A DNA stretch of 16,981 nt from Ignavibacteriaceae bacterium (lineage in GTDB: Bacteria > Bacteroidota > Ignavibacteria > Ignavibacteriales > Ignavibacteriaceae). The position numbers and the translations under genes are program-made. The stretch is from positions 1 to 16,981 of the forward strand of contig JALNWB010000081.1 of assembly GCA_023231105.1 (NCBI GenBank), in the 5' to 3' direction. This document shows positions 1-7,771 of the stretch, in pieces (the first letter of the stretch is position 1; each line of letters starts with the position of its first letter). A model generated the notes under the pieces. It was given only the letters and a program-made list of their open reading frames with translations, made no database searches and was not told the origin of the DNA.

Positions 1-1
1 C

Positions 2-1072
2 GGCTTTAAATTGATGATGGGGACAACGTTAATTGCTCCAAGTTCAACTTTCAGAGGTATCAGTCCTAAAGTGAATGAAACCAAAATGGAAAGCCAGTTA
101 TTTACTCCTATCCATTTCTACGCAACCTACCAGATCACTGATCAGCTCTACGCAGGTTTGGGTTTCAACAATCCGTTTGGACTTGGTACAAAATGGCCGT
201 TAGCTTGGGACGGAAGATTTGTTAGTATAGAGATTGCTGTGGAAACTTACAATCTTAACCCGGTAATCGCTTATAAAATTAACGACAATTTGTCTGTTGG
301 TGTTGGTTTACAATATGCTTTCGGTAACGTACTCATTAACAAAGATGTTAAAATTCCTGCCGCATACCTTGGCGAAACAATCGCGAATGTTGACATGAAA
401 GGTGATGCAACATCAGCTATGGGATTTACCGCCGGGTTGATGTATAAGATGGATTGCGATCTTAACATCGGAGTTAATTATAGAAGTGAAGTAAAATTTG
501 ATTTTACTGGAACTGCTAAATCTACAGGCGGATCTGCATTAGCGGCCTCTTCATTACCTTCCGGAGATATTACAGCGAGTTTAACTACTCCTCAACAATT
601 AGTGGTTGGCGCATCTTATCAATACAATGATAAATTGCTCTTATCAACAGACTTTCAATGGGTTGGTTGGTCAAGTTATGATACATTAAAAGTTAATTTC
701 ACTTCCTCCAATACTTCAAGCGCAGCACCACGTCTCTATGAAAATAATTATACAATTAGATTTGGCGCTAATTATAAATACAGTAGTGATTTTGACTTCT
801 CCGCCGGTTTATTGTATGATAAGAATCCGGTAAAAGATCAGTTTGTTGATGCAACTTTACCGGATGCAGACAGATTAGGATTTTCAGTAGGCGCCGGATA
901 CAAAGTAATGGATAACTTATCAGTTGATGTATCCTACCTTTTCTTAAGAATGTTTGAAAGAACAATTACTAATTCAATGGTTAGCCGTGTTACTTATGGT
1001 TCCGAACCTTTTAACGGAACTTATAACTCAACAGCTAATTTGTTTTCACTCAGTTTATCATATAACTTATAA
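2..1072 (+). CDS. OmpP1/FadL family outer-membrane transporter, 5' truncated by window edge
   Basis: The C-terminal 356 residues of a long-chain fatty-acid/hydrophobic-compound transporter of the FadL/TodX (OmpP1) family are visible. The frame is open to the left edge, so the TTG at 11 and the ATGs at 14 and 17 are internal codons. The signal peptide and N-terminal plug, with the family's NPAG-type motif, must lie upstream. Visible family features are an early strand followed by LIAPSSTFRG, then GLGFNNPFGLGTKW, and many alternating amphipathic strands with YKINDNLSVGVGLQY- and GANYKYSSDFDFSAGL-like hairpins. The last strand, FSLSLSYNL, ends in a hydrophobic residue as expected for BAM recognition. 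FadL-type barrels move hydrophobic substrates across the outer membrane through a lateral opening; the substrate here is unknown. The next gene, an SGNH lipoprotein, starts 20 bases after the stop, so the two are very probably cotranscribed. Family assignment is firm; fatty-acid specificity is inference. Confidence 0.9.
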   Translation, partial: GFKLMMGTTLIAPSSTFRGISPKVNETKMESQLFTPIHFYATYQITDQLYAGLGFNNPFGLGTKWPLAWDGRFVSIEIAVETYNLNPVIAYKINDNLSVGVGLQYAFGNVLINKDVKIPAAYLGETIANVDMKGDATSAMGFTAGLMYKMDCDLNIGVNYRSEVKFDFTGTAKSTGGSALAASSLPSGDITASLTTPQQLVVGASYQYNDKLLLSTDFQWVGWSSYDTLKVNFTSSNTSSAAPRLYENNYTIRFGANYKYSSDFDFSAGLLYDKNPVKDQFVDATLPDADRLGFSVGAGYKVMDNLSVDVSYLFLRMFERTITNSMVSRVTYGSEPFNGTYNSTANLFSLSLSYNL

Positions 1073-1077
1073 CCATT

Positions 1078-1084
1078 GGAGGAA
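1078..1084 (+). promoter_or_regulatory. Shine-Dalgarno of the SGNH lipoprotein gene
   Basis: GGAGGAA lies 8 bases before the ATG at 1093, in the 20-base gap after the FadL stop codon. It fixes that ATG as the start. Confidence 0.8.
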
Positions 1085-1092
1085 TAGAAATT

Positions 1093-2562
1093 ATGAAAAA
1101 AATATTAAATGTCCTTTTTAGTCTTAGCCTTATCGCAGTCGTTTTCGTTGGATGCGAAGACCGTAGCGATATAAGTGCCCCAACTTCAGGTACTGCAAGT
1201 TATGATCGTTTTGTAACGATTGGAAATAGTATTACCGCTGGTTATCAATCAGGTGCACTTTATGAAAGTGCCCAGGTTTATGCATACGGTAATCTTATCG
1301 CAAAACAAGTTGGTGCTTCATTTGCAATGCCGATCTATTCAGATCCCGGTACAGGCGGAAGAATGGAACTTACTGCATTTAATTTTGCAACAAGCACGCC
1401 AACAATTACAAATAATCCTGCAGTAGGTGCTCCAACTAATTTGACATATGCAGCACCATATAATAATTTAGGTGTCCCGGGAGCTTTATTGTACGATGTT
1501 CTAAATGCTACTAATTCTCAAGATTGCGGATCAAAAGTATTTGGTGGTCCTGCCAATCCTATGTTTGATCTTATTCTTCGGAACAGTGCGTTGAATATTG
1601 GTTCCCAGTTTAAACAAGCAAAGGCACTAAATCCAACTTTACTTACTGTTTGGATAGGGAATAATGATGTACTTGGTTTTGCAACCAGTGGAGGCGCCTC
1701 TCCTTCAGCGCCAACAAGTGCTGCAACATTTGATGCATTGTATAGATTTTTAGCTGATAGTGTAAAATCATTAAATACAAAAGTTGTAGTTGCCAATCTC
1801 CCGGATGTAACTTCAATTCCATTCTTCAATACCGTTGGTCCAAAATTAGCACTTGGTGCCGGTTGGAAAGCAAACGGATTACTTGGTCTATTTTACCAGA
1901 AACATGCTGCAGCAGCAGTTGATCCTACAGCGGTTGTAGATTCGATAGGATTATTAACCGGTAAAGTTGATTTAACTCTTGTTGCCGGAGGTTGGACTGG
2001 GTATTTGGGACAACCGACAGGCGCTTGGTATCGTTATATCGCTCAATCTAAAGGACTTCCTCTGGCAGCCGTTTTAGCATCGATCGCAGGTTTGGATACG
2101 ACAAAACCATTCGGATTCCATCCACAAAATCCTTTCCCGGATGCTTTAACTTTGGATGCAGATGAAATTACCACTGCTAAAACAGCTACTGCTAACTTCA
2201 ATGCATCAATTGATAGTCTTGCAAGAAATCGTGGATTTGCGATGGTTAATATCAATACTTTCTTTAATCAAATTCGTGCAAGAGATTATTCAGGCGGTTC
2301 TTATTATGGTGGTATTAAATTCACGACCGGATACATCTCCGGCGGACTTTTCTCGTTAGACGGAGTTCATCCATCAAACCATGGTCATGCGATCATAGCT
2401 AATGAGTTTATAAAAGTGATCAACTCAAAATGGGGAGGTTCTATCCCCTTGGTTGATGTTGCTGCTATTACTCCAAGTATTATTCTTGGTAAGAGAATCA
2501 GCTTTGATCATTTTGGTATTCCAAAATTTCAGGCTGGTGCATTTGATCACTTACTGTTTTAA
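1093..2562 (+). CDS. SGNH/GDSL-family hydrolase lipoprotein
   Basis: A 489-residue predicted lipoprotein esterase or lipase. Residues 1-20 form a lipoprotein signal peptide ending FVG before Cys21. The four SGNH blocks are all present. Block I is IGNSITAG with nucleophile Ser46, carrying Asn where the name motif GDS has Asp. Block II is LGVPG at about 127-130. Block III is GNND at 189-192, with Asn191 as the oxyanion residue. Block V is DGVHP, with Asp423 and His426 completing the triad. The protein is longer than small GDSL esterases because of insertions between blocks, notably about 240-350. Such lipoproteins commonly sit beside FadL/OmpP1 genes in Bacteroidota, which suggests that it releases acyl chains or other hydrophobic products taken up by the porin. 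The substrate cannot be read from the sequence. It is the last gene before a strong terminator. Confidence 0.88.
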   Translation: MKKILNVLFSLSLIAVVFVGCEDRSDISAPTSGTASYDRFVTIGNSITAGYQSGALYESAQVYAYGNLIAKQVGASFAMPIYSDPGTGGRMELTAFNFATSTPTITNNPAVGAPTNLTYAAPYNNLGVPGALLYDVLNATNSQDCGSKVFGGPANPMFDLILRNSALNIGSQFKQAKALNPTLLTVWIGNNDVLGFATSGGASPSAPTSAATFDALYRFLADSVKSLNTKVVVANLPDVTSIPFFNTVGPKLALGAGWKANGLLGLFYQKHAAAAVDPTAVVDSIGLLTGKVDLTLVAGGWTGYLGQPTGAWYRYIAQSKGLPLAAVLASIAGLDTTKPFGFHPQNPFPDALTLDADEITTAKTATANFNASIDSLARNRGFAMVNINTFFNQIRARDYSGGSYYGGIKFTTGYISGGLFSLDGVHPSNHGHAIIANEFIKVINSKWGGSIPLVDVAAITPSIILGKRISFDHFGIPKFQAGAFDHLLF

Positions 2563-2570
2563 TTAGTTTG

Positions 2571-2603
2571 AAAGAAGGATGGCTATATGCCATCCTTCTT
2601 TTT
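2571..2603 (+). terminator. Rho-independent terminator after the FadL-SGNH pair
   Basis: A perfect 13-bp stem (2571-2583 with 2589-2601) with loop TATAT and a T run to 2603. The core is GAAGGATGGC pairing with GCCATCCTTC. It begins 8 bases after the SGNH stop codon. Its A-rich left and T-rich right flanks mean that it could work in both directions, but both neighbouring genes read rightward. Confidence 0.9.
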
Positions 2604-2610
2604 AAAAAGG
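2604..2610 (+). promoter_or_regulatory. Shine-Dalgarno of the SPOR gene, abutting the terminator T tract
   Basis: AAAAAGG follows the terminator T run directly and lies 7 bases before the ATG at 2618. The run CTTTTT and AAAAAG (2598-2609) are complementary, so the end of the terminator and the ribosome site could compete for pairing, although the turn would be tight. Confidence 0.55.
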
Positions 2611-2617
2611 ATAAGTT

Positions 2618-3043
2618 ATGCGTAAAATATTTCTTTTGCTGATTTCATTTTCGTTTCTCATGATTATCGGTTGTGCTTCATCAAATGAACAAAAAAAAGA
2701 TGAAGGTGAAATTCAAAAAGAAGAGTATGTTTTTGATGCGACTGCTGTTGATTCTACCGTAAACCCGGCTGTAGTTAAAACGGACACCTCGGCTGTAAAT
2801 GAAGCTGTTAAAAAGTTTGTTGTACAAATTGGAGCATTTACTACCAAGGATCGGGCTGATGAACGTGCTGAATTCGCAAAAAAGAAATTATCGCGAGAAA
2901 TTATTATTTCTTATTCGGAAGAGTTTAAACTTTATGTTGTACAACTTACTCCGTTTGCTACAAAGGCTGAAGCGGAATCGGTAAAAAAAGAATTATGGAA
3001 AACGAAAGATTTTAAGGATGCTTTTATAGTAGTTCTTCCATAG
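2618..3043 (+). CDS. SPOR-domain lipoprotein
   Basis: A 141-residue predicted lipoprotein. The signal peptide (1-18) ends in the lipobox IIG before Cys19, followed by a charged, Ser/Thr-rich linker (about 20-64). A SPOR domain fills 65-141, with the paired repeats FVVQIGAF (67-74) and YVVQLTPFATKAEAE (106-120). SPOR domains bind denuded glycan strands of peptidoglycan, often at division sites. A lipidated SPOR protein would link the outer (or inner) membrane to the wall. Domain assignment is firm; a role in division or envelope maintenance is inferred from the family. The start at 2618 lies 7 bases after AAAAAGG. Only 14 bases separate the upstream terminator from the start codon, so its promoter must overlap or precede the terminator, or it depends on readthrough. 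The ssb gene follows 53 bases downstream with no terminator between. Confidence 0.88.
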   Translation: MRKIFLLLISFSFLMIIGCASSNEQKKDEGEIQKEEYVFDATAVDSTVNPAVVKTDTSAVNEAVKKFVVQIGAFTTKDRADERAEFAKKKLSREIIISYSEEFKLYVVQLTPFATKAEAESVKKELWKTKDFKDAFIVVLP

Positions 3044-3087
3044 ATGAATCAAAAAACTGTTTCTTTAAATTTCATTAATAATAATTT

Positions 3088-3092
3088 GGAGG
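3088..3092 (+). promoter_or_regulatory. Shine-Dalgarno of ssb
   Basis: GGAGG lies 4 bases before the ATG at 3097. It is one of the strongest ribosome sites in the window, consistent with high expression of SSB. Confidence 0.75.
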
Positions 3093-3096
3093 TTTT

Positions 3097-3513
3097 ATGG
3101 CTTTCTCTTTAAATAAAGTAATGTTAATCGGTAACATGGGAAAAGATGCTGAAACGAGGGTTACTCCTTCAAATCTTTCAGTAACTTCATTTTCGGTCGC
3201 TACTACTAATAGTTACAAAGGCAAAGACGGAAATTGGGTAAACGATACTAATTGGCACAACATCGTTTCCTTTAATCTTTCCGATTATTTTAAAGAAGTT
3301 CTTAAAAAAGGCGCAAAAGTTTATATTGAAGGAAGAATTCAAACGCGTGATTACAATGATAAAGAAGGGAATAAAAGATATATTACGGAAATTATAACCG
3401 ATAAAATTATTCCGTTAGATTCACGCGGAGAATCTTCTTCATCGTCCTCTTCGCAGAAATCTGAAGGGGAGAGTATAGCTCCCGAAGGAGACGCAGAAGA
3501 TCTGCCGTTCTAA
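3097..3513 (+). CDS. ssb: Single-stranded DNA-binding protein
   Basis: A 138-residue SSB. The N-terminal OB fold (about 1-108) starts with the family signature LNKVMLIGNMGKDAE and contains the aromatic DNA-stacking region around Trp47 and Trp53, then KVYIEGRIQTRDY (74-86). A short Ser-rich linker (113-119) precedes an acidic tail ending DAEDLPF, the conserved C-terminal peptide that docks partner proteins of replication and repair. Length and layout match ordinary chromosomal SSBs, with a shorter linker than E. coli SSB. It coats single-stranded DNA during replication, recombination and repair. It sits directly before a CorC/GldE-like gene, an order also known in Bacteroidota. Confidence 0.96.
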   Translation: MAFSLNKVMLIGNMGKDAETRVTPSNLSVTSFSVATTNSYKGKDGNWVNDTNWHNIVSFNLSDYFKEVLKKGAKVYIEGRIQTRDYNDKEGNKRYITEIITDKIIPLDSRGESSSSSSSQKSEGESIAPEGDAEDLPF

Positions 3514-3527
3514 GATTTATAAAGCAT

Positions 3528-3532
3528 AGGTG
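3528..3532 (+). promoter_or_regulatory. Shine-Dalgarno supporting the TTG start at 3541
   Basis: AGGTG lies 8 bases before TTG at 3541. An in-frame TGA at 3535-3537 excludes any earlier start, and the transmembrane segment begins at once after this TTG, so TTG is the likely initiator. Confidence 0.65.
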
Positions 3533-3540
3533 CATGACAA

Positions 3541-4830
3541 TTGGAATTTATATTTTCTTTCAAAGCAGTGTTATTACTGCTTTGTTTTTTTCTTTCCGCT
3601 TTTTTTTCCGGGTCAGAAGTTGCTTTATTTTCATTAGACCCTAAAAAGATAAAATCCGCCTCCGGCGGACAATTTACTTCTTCTCCGATTATTCAACGGT
3701 ATCTTTTACATTTATTAGAATTTCCAAAAAGATTACTTGTTACAATTCTTATTGGAAATACTCTAGTTAATACTGCAGCCTCTATAATTGCAGTTTCTCT
3801 TTCGCTGGAAATTATCCAAACCTATAAGTTTCCGGAAAACCTGGTGCTAACAATTCAAATAATTCTTCTTACCCTTTTATTAGTCCTTTTTGGAGAAGTA
3901 ACACCAAAAATATTTGCCAGCAAGAATCCTGAATTATCAGCAAAAATAATTGCTATCCCGATGTTTTTAGCTCATGCAATTATTTTCCCCGTTTCTGAAA
4001 TAATGACTGAACTTTTAAAACTTTCAACTTCTAAATTATCACGCGGTAAAAAGGGGAGTGCAATTAGTCATAATGATTTTACACACGTTGCCCGGTTGGG
4101 GCACGAACATGGAACGCTTAAGGGAAATGAACAGGAACTGATAGAAAGTCTTGTGAATTATAAAAATGTTCTTGTCAACGAAATAATGATTCCAAGGGTT
4201 GACATTATTGCAGTTCAATCAGATGCACCGTTAAACCAGATTATTTCTGTAATTAAAACATGCGGGCACAGCAGGATTCCGGTTTATAAGGATGATATAG
4301 ATGAGATTCAAGGCATTCTTTACGCTAAAGATTTGCTCCCCTATTTCTCTCAAAATTCTACCAAGGAGAATTTTTCTCTTGTTAAATGTATGCACAAAGT
4401 AATTTTTGTACCTGAGACGAAAATTATTTCCGAACTGTTACATGAATTCCAAGAAAAAAATATTCATATTGCAATTGCAGTAGATGAATATGGCGGAACC
4501 GCAGGACTTATTTCTTTAGAAGATATTTTGGAAGAAATTGTCGGAGAAATTCGTTATGAATATGATAAAGTAGAAGATAAAATTAAAAAGATGGACGACA
4601 ACACATTTATTCTTATTGGTTCTACTTCATTATCAGATGTAAATGATTACTTCAATCTTAATCTTTCTACCGATGATTTGGATTTTGATACTATCGGAGG
4701 TTATTTATTTCATCAGGCAGGAACAATTCCAAAAGAAAATTTTTCAATTAACGTAGAGAATTATAAATTTACCGTACTGGAAATTCGAAAAAAGAGAGTT
4801 CTTAAAATTCGCGTTGAGAAATTAGTATGA
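3541..4830 (+). CDS. DUF21-CBS-CorC membrane protein (CorC/HlyC, GldE-like)
   Basis: A 429-residue inner-membrane protein of the CNNM/CorC family ('hemolysin family' in databases). The order is a DUF21 transmembrane domain (about 1-165, starting LLLLCFFLSAFFSGSEVALF and including LFGEVTPKIFASKNP), a CBS pair (about 212-335) with the signatures VNEIMIPRVDI and DEYGGTAGLISLEDILEE, and a C-terminal CorC_HlyC domain (about 353-429, with DFDTIGGYLF). Family members are implicated in Mg2+/Co2+ efflux or resistance, with CBS domains sensing nucleotides. In gliding Bacteroidota the paralogue GldE belongs here. Placement right after ssb recalls the Bacteroidota ssb-gldE arrangement, so GldE orthology is plausible but not shown; gldD is not seen. 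The start codon is TTG. The stop overlaps the next gene by 4 bases (ATGA). Confidence 0.9.
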   Translation: MEFIFSFKAVLLLLCFFLSAFFSGSEVALFSLDPKKIKSASGGQFTSSPIIQRYLLHLLEFPKRLLVTILIGNTLVNTAASIIAVSLSLEIIQTYKFPENLVLTIQIILLTLLLVLFGEVTPKIFASKNPELSAKIIAIPMFLAHAIIFPVSEIMTELLKLSTSKLSRGKKGSAISHNDFTHVARLGHEHGTLKGNEQELIESLVNYKNVLVNEIMIPRVDIIAVQSDAPLNQIISVIKTCGHSRIPVYKDDIDEIQGILYAKDLLPYFSQNSTKENFSLVKCMHKVIFVPETKIISELLHEFQEKNIHIAIAVDEYGGTAGLISLEDILEEIVGEIRYEYDKVEDKIKKMDDNTFILIGSTSLSDVNDYFNLNLSTDDLDFDTIGGYLFHQAGTIPKENFSINVENYKFTVLEIRKKRVLKIRVEKLV

Positions 4831-5207
4831 AATCAGGCTGCCTTGTAAAAGGATTGATCATATCAACAATATTTTTTGCCGGAGTATTTTATATCGCCAC
4901 AAATAAATCGGATGATTATTTCATTAAACCGATCAAAAACTTTTCGGTAAAGTATTTTACGAAAGACCTTAAGAATCAATTCCGATATGTTAAAGAAACA
5001 CCGGAAAAAGATTCGTTGTTTGCACAAGTCAATTATTTTACAAATAACCTGAAAGAATTAAACACGGTTCACTTGAATGCGGTAAGTGAAGTTTTGGACA
5101 GCATAAAATTTTATTTAAATGATAGCCTTGTAACACAAAAAGATTTAAAAAATATTAAAGTAATTATTGAAGCGAAGTTAAAAGATGAAAGATCAAAGAA
5201 AAACTGA
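4827..5207 (+). CDS. Small single-pass membrane protein of unknown function
   Basis: A 126-residue protein that I do not recognise. A hydrophobic segment at about 6-25 would make an N-in, C-out membrane anchor or an uncleaved signal. The rest (about 30-126) is polar, Lys-rich and likely helical, with no Cys after residue 5 and no known motif. The ATG overlaps the stop of the CorC gene (ATGA). Its own 3' end runs 23 bases into the MCE gene, so translation of the three is coupled. The context suggests an accessory to the MCE protein or to the CorC transporter. It is supported as a gene by the overlaps on both sides and by neighbour-like codon use rather than by homology. Confidence 0.75.
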   Translation: MKSGCLVKGLIISTIFFAGVFYIATNKSDDYFIKPIKNFSVKYFTKDLKNQFRYVKETPEKDSLFAQVNYFTNNLKELNTVHLNAVSEVLDSIKFYLNDSLVTQKDLKNIKVIIEAKLKDERSKKN

Positions 5208-6099
5208 TATTAAAGTTGGGTTTACCGTAATTGTTGCCATTCTCCTTTTTATATGGATTCTCGGATGGGCAAAGAACTTTTCTCTAAATGCAAACCGTAC
5301 GAGCATAACTATTAAATTTCAAAATGTTGCGGGACTTGAAATAGGTGATAATGTTACCGTAAATGGCGTACGTAAAGGATTTGTTGATGATGTCGTACTG
5401 AAAAATGATTTCGTCATGGTAAGTGTATCTTTAGAACCGGATGTCGATCTTCGAAGCAATGCGGTTTTTTCCGTGATGATGCTCGATTTAATGGGAGGTA
5501 AAAAAGTTGAAATTCTTCCCGGAAATGCTTCGGAAAAATTGGATATCAAACAAGTACAAATCGGTTCGTTTTCCGCTGATGTTCCCTCCGTGATGGTGAT
5601 GATTGGAAAATTGGAAAATGAATTGCCGCAAATGTTTAAGCAGGTTAATGTTACTCTTGCATCTTTAAATGAATATTTGGGAGATAAAAATCTACAGAGC
5701 AATGTAAAGACAGCAGCTTCGAACCTGGTTGTTATTTCCGATCAATTGAAAAATGTTATTAACGAGAATCGGAATCAAATTAAACTTTTAACATCAAACA
5801 GCGCAGAACTTACATCCGAAGCGAAAGATTTTTTTGCGAAGAATAAAGAGTCCCTACACACAACAATTGTTGATGTCTCCGCTCTTGTTAAAAAGACTGA
5901 TTCTTTCATTTCAAAACTTGATGAACTTGTTGTTGAAACCAAAGATCAAAAAAATACTGCCGGTAAACTTCTTTACGATGATAAATTGTTTACCGATTTA
6001 AAGGAAACGTTACAAACCGTTAAGGAGTTAGTCAAAATTCTAACCGAGCAGTTAAAAAATGAAGGCGTAAATGTTAAAGCAGATCTCGATATTTTCTAA
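5185..6099 (+). CDS. MCE/MlaD-family lipid-transport protein
   Basis: A 304-residue protein with a membrane anchor at about 11-30 and an MCE domain at about 38-115 (ITIKFQNVAGLEIGDNVTVNGVRKG, then DLMGGKKVEILPG, the counterpart of the MlaD segment). A long C-terminal region (about 140-300) is probably coiled coil, rich in Leu, Asn and Lys. MCE proteins form hexameric rings or tunnels that carry phospholipids or other lipids across the periplasm, normally with an MlaE permease and an MlaF ATPase. Neither partner is in this window, so this is an orphan MCE gene or is served in trans. It overlaps the upstream small gene by 23 bases and the downstream GGT gene by 29. The start is the ATG that gives TM-MCE spacing typical of the family; its ribosome site is weak, consistent with translational coupling. 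Confidence 0.9.
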   Translation: MKDQRKTDIKVGFTVIVAILLFIWILGWAKNFSLNANRTSITIKFQNVAGLEIGDNVTVNGVRKGFVDDVVLKNDFVMVSVSLEPDVDLRSNAVFSVMMLDLMGGKKVEILPGNASEKLDIKQVQIGSFSADVPSVMVMIGKLENELPQMFKQVNVTLASLNEYLGDKNLQSNVKTAASNLVVISDQLKNVINENRNQIKLLTSNSAELTSEAKDFFAKNKESLHTTIVDVSALVKKTDSFISKLDELVVETKDQKNTAGKLLYDDKLFTDLKETLQTVKELVKILTEQLKNEGVNVKADLDIF

Positions 6100-7771
6100 A
6101 TCAACGGTATTATTTGTTCTCTTAATTTCATTCTCTTTTCAACTACATGCAAATACCGCACACGGGAAAAGAGGAATGGTCGTTTCTGCCGAACCGATTG
6201 CCTCGCAAGTCGGTTTACAGATACTTAAAAAAGGTGGCAACGCAGTTGATGCCGCCGTTGCTACAGGATTTGCGCTTGCAGTAACGTATCCGGCTGCTGG
6301 AAATATCGGCGGCGGCGGATATATGGTTATTCATTTCCCCGATGGAAGAAACACTGCAATTGATTACCGCGAAACCGCTGCTTCACTTGCCAACCGCGAT
6401 ATGTTTTTAGATAAGAATGGAAATTTCTCTTCAGAATTAAGCCAAGTTGGTATTTTATCTGCCGGAATCCCGGGGAGTGTTGCGGGTCTTCTTTACGCTT
6501 TAGAAAAATATGGAACGATGAAGATAGCAGATGTTATTCAACCGGCGATTAATCTTGCCGAAGATGGTTTCCCTTTATCGGCATCAAATGCAAAATCTCT
6601 TGAAGTGACTTTAAATGATTTTAGAAAATTTCCGTCATCACTAAAAGTGTTTTCTAAAAATGGAACTGCGTATAAAGAAGGGGATGTTTTTAAGCAGCCC
6701 GACCTGGCAAAAACTTTAACTGAAATAAAGAACTTAGGCAAAGACGGATTCTACAAAGGAAAAGTTGCCGAACTTTTGCTTAACCAGATGAAAACATTAG
6801 GAGGAAACTTTTCACAGAAAGATTTAGAAAACTACAAACCGGTTGAACGTGAAGTTGTAAAAGGGAAGTATAAAGATTTTGGAATTGTTTCTATGCCTCC
6901 TTCATCTTCCGGCGGAACTACACTTATTCAAATGATGAATATTTTGGAAAACTTTTCTTTTCAGAAAGATGAGTGGAACAGCAGCAACTATATTCATGCG
7001 TTAGTTTCTGCGATGAAATATGGTTACGCAGACCGTTCAATGCACCTTGGCGATCCTGATTATTATAACGTACCGCAGAAATGGCTTTTATCAAAATCTT
7101 ATGCAAAGAAATTGTTTGCTCAAATCTCTGATAAAGCAATTCCGTCTGAAAATATAAAGCCGGGAAATCCAAATGAGTTTAAAGAGAGTGAAGAGACTAC
7201 TCATTATTCCGTTATGGATAAACATGGCTGCGCTGTTAGCGTTACAACAACCATTAACTCTGCGTATGGTTCAAAGTTGGTTGTAGAAGGTGCGGGATTT
7301 CTCTTAAATAATGAGATGGATGATTTTAGCGGTAAACCCGGAGTTCCTAATCAATTTGGATTAATAGGAAGTGTGGCAAATGAAATTCAACCGGGGAAAA
7401 GAATGTTGAGTTCTATGACTCCTTCCATCGTTTTGAAAAATGGGAAACCTGTATTAGTAGTTGGTTCACCGGGTGGTTCAACAATTATCACAACGGTTTT
7501 GCAGGTAGTCTTAAATGTGTTGGAGTTTGATATGAGTCTTGAGCAAGCGGTAAACTCGCCGAGAATCCATCACCAATGGCTCCCCGATGAAATTTATTGT
7601 GAACCGTTTGGAATTGCTAAAGATGTTAAAATGAATTTGATTATGAAGGGTTACAAGTTTGGAAATGAAAGAGGATTGGGTTTGGTTGAAGCGATTAGGT
7701 TCGACCAGGCAACAGGAGAATTTACGGGAGTCAGCGATAAACGTGGTTCCGGTTTGGCGGAAGGGTTCTAA
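6071..7771 (+). CDS. ggt: Gamma-glutamyltransferase (glutathione hydrolase) precursor
   Basis: A 566-residue periplasmic GGT proenzyme with a signal peptide (1-27, ending HA). Residues 28-375 form the large subunit with KKGGNAVDAAVATGFALAV and the substrate Arg100 in DYRET. The small subunit should begin at Thr376 in EETTHYSV, the autocleavage site and catalytic nucleophile. Downstream come NNEMDDFS (415-420), SSMTPS (447-452) and SPGGSTI (466-472), which match the gamma-glutamyl-binding and oxyanion residues of E. coli GGT. All key residues are intact. It removes gamma-glutamyl groups from glutathione and related peptides, feeding Glu and Cys-Gly salvage. The ATG at 6071 follows GAAGG with a 5-base gap and overlaps the MCE gene by 29 bases. 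The stop overlaps acpS by one base. Confidence 0.95.
   Translation: MLKQISIFSKSTVLFVLLISFSFQLHANTAHGKRGMVVSAEPIASQVGLQILKKGGNAVDAAVATGFALAVTYPAAGNIGGGGYMVIHFPDGRNTAIDYRETAASLANRDMFLDKNGNFSSELSQVGILSAGIPGSVAGLLYALEKYGTMKIADVIQPAINLAEDGFPLSASNAKSLEVTLNDFRKFPSSLKVFSKNGTAYKEGDVFKQPDLAKTLTEIKNLGKDGFYKGKVAELLLNQMKTLGGNFSQKDLENYKPVEREVVKGKYKDFGIVSMPPSSSGGTTLIQMMNILENFSFQKDEWNSSNYIHALVSAMKYGYADRSMHLGDPDYYNVPQKWLLSKSYAKKLFAQISDKAIPSENIKPGNPNEFKESEETTHYSVMDKHGCAVSVTTTINSAYGSKLVVEGAGFLLNNEMDDFSGKPGVPNQFGLIGSVANEIQPGKRMLSSMTPSIVLKNGKPVLVVGSPGGSTIITTVLQVVLNVLEFDMSLEQAVNSPRIHHQWLPDEIYCEPFGIAKDVKMNLIMKGYKFGNERGLGLVEAIRFDQATGEFTGVSDKRGSGLAEGF

Noticed and set aside
11..19. TTG/ATG/ATG cluster at the left edge as the start of the FadL-type gene
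   Set aside because: The frame is open to the window edge, there is no signal peptide after it, and the first visible residues are an internal barrel strand. The gene is truncated.
1518..1829. 103-codon minus-strand open frame inside the SGNH gene
   Set aside because: It covers the conserved GNND block on the opposite strand and shows no protein-like features of its own.
5319..5702. 127-codon antisense open frame inside the MCE gene
   Set aside because: It lies wholly under a well-supported gene, has no ribosome site or recognisable domain, and looks like a frame shadow.
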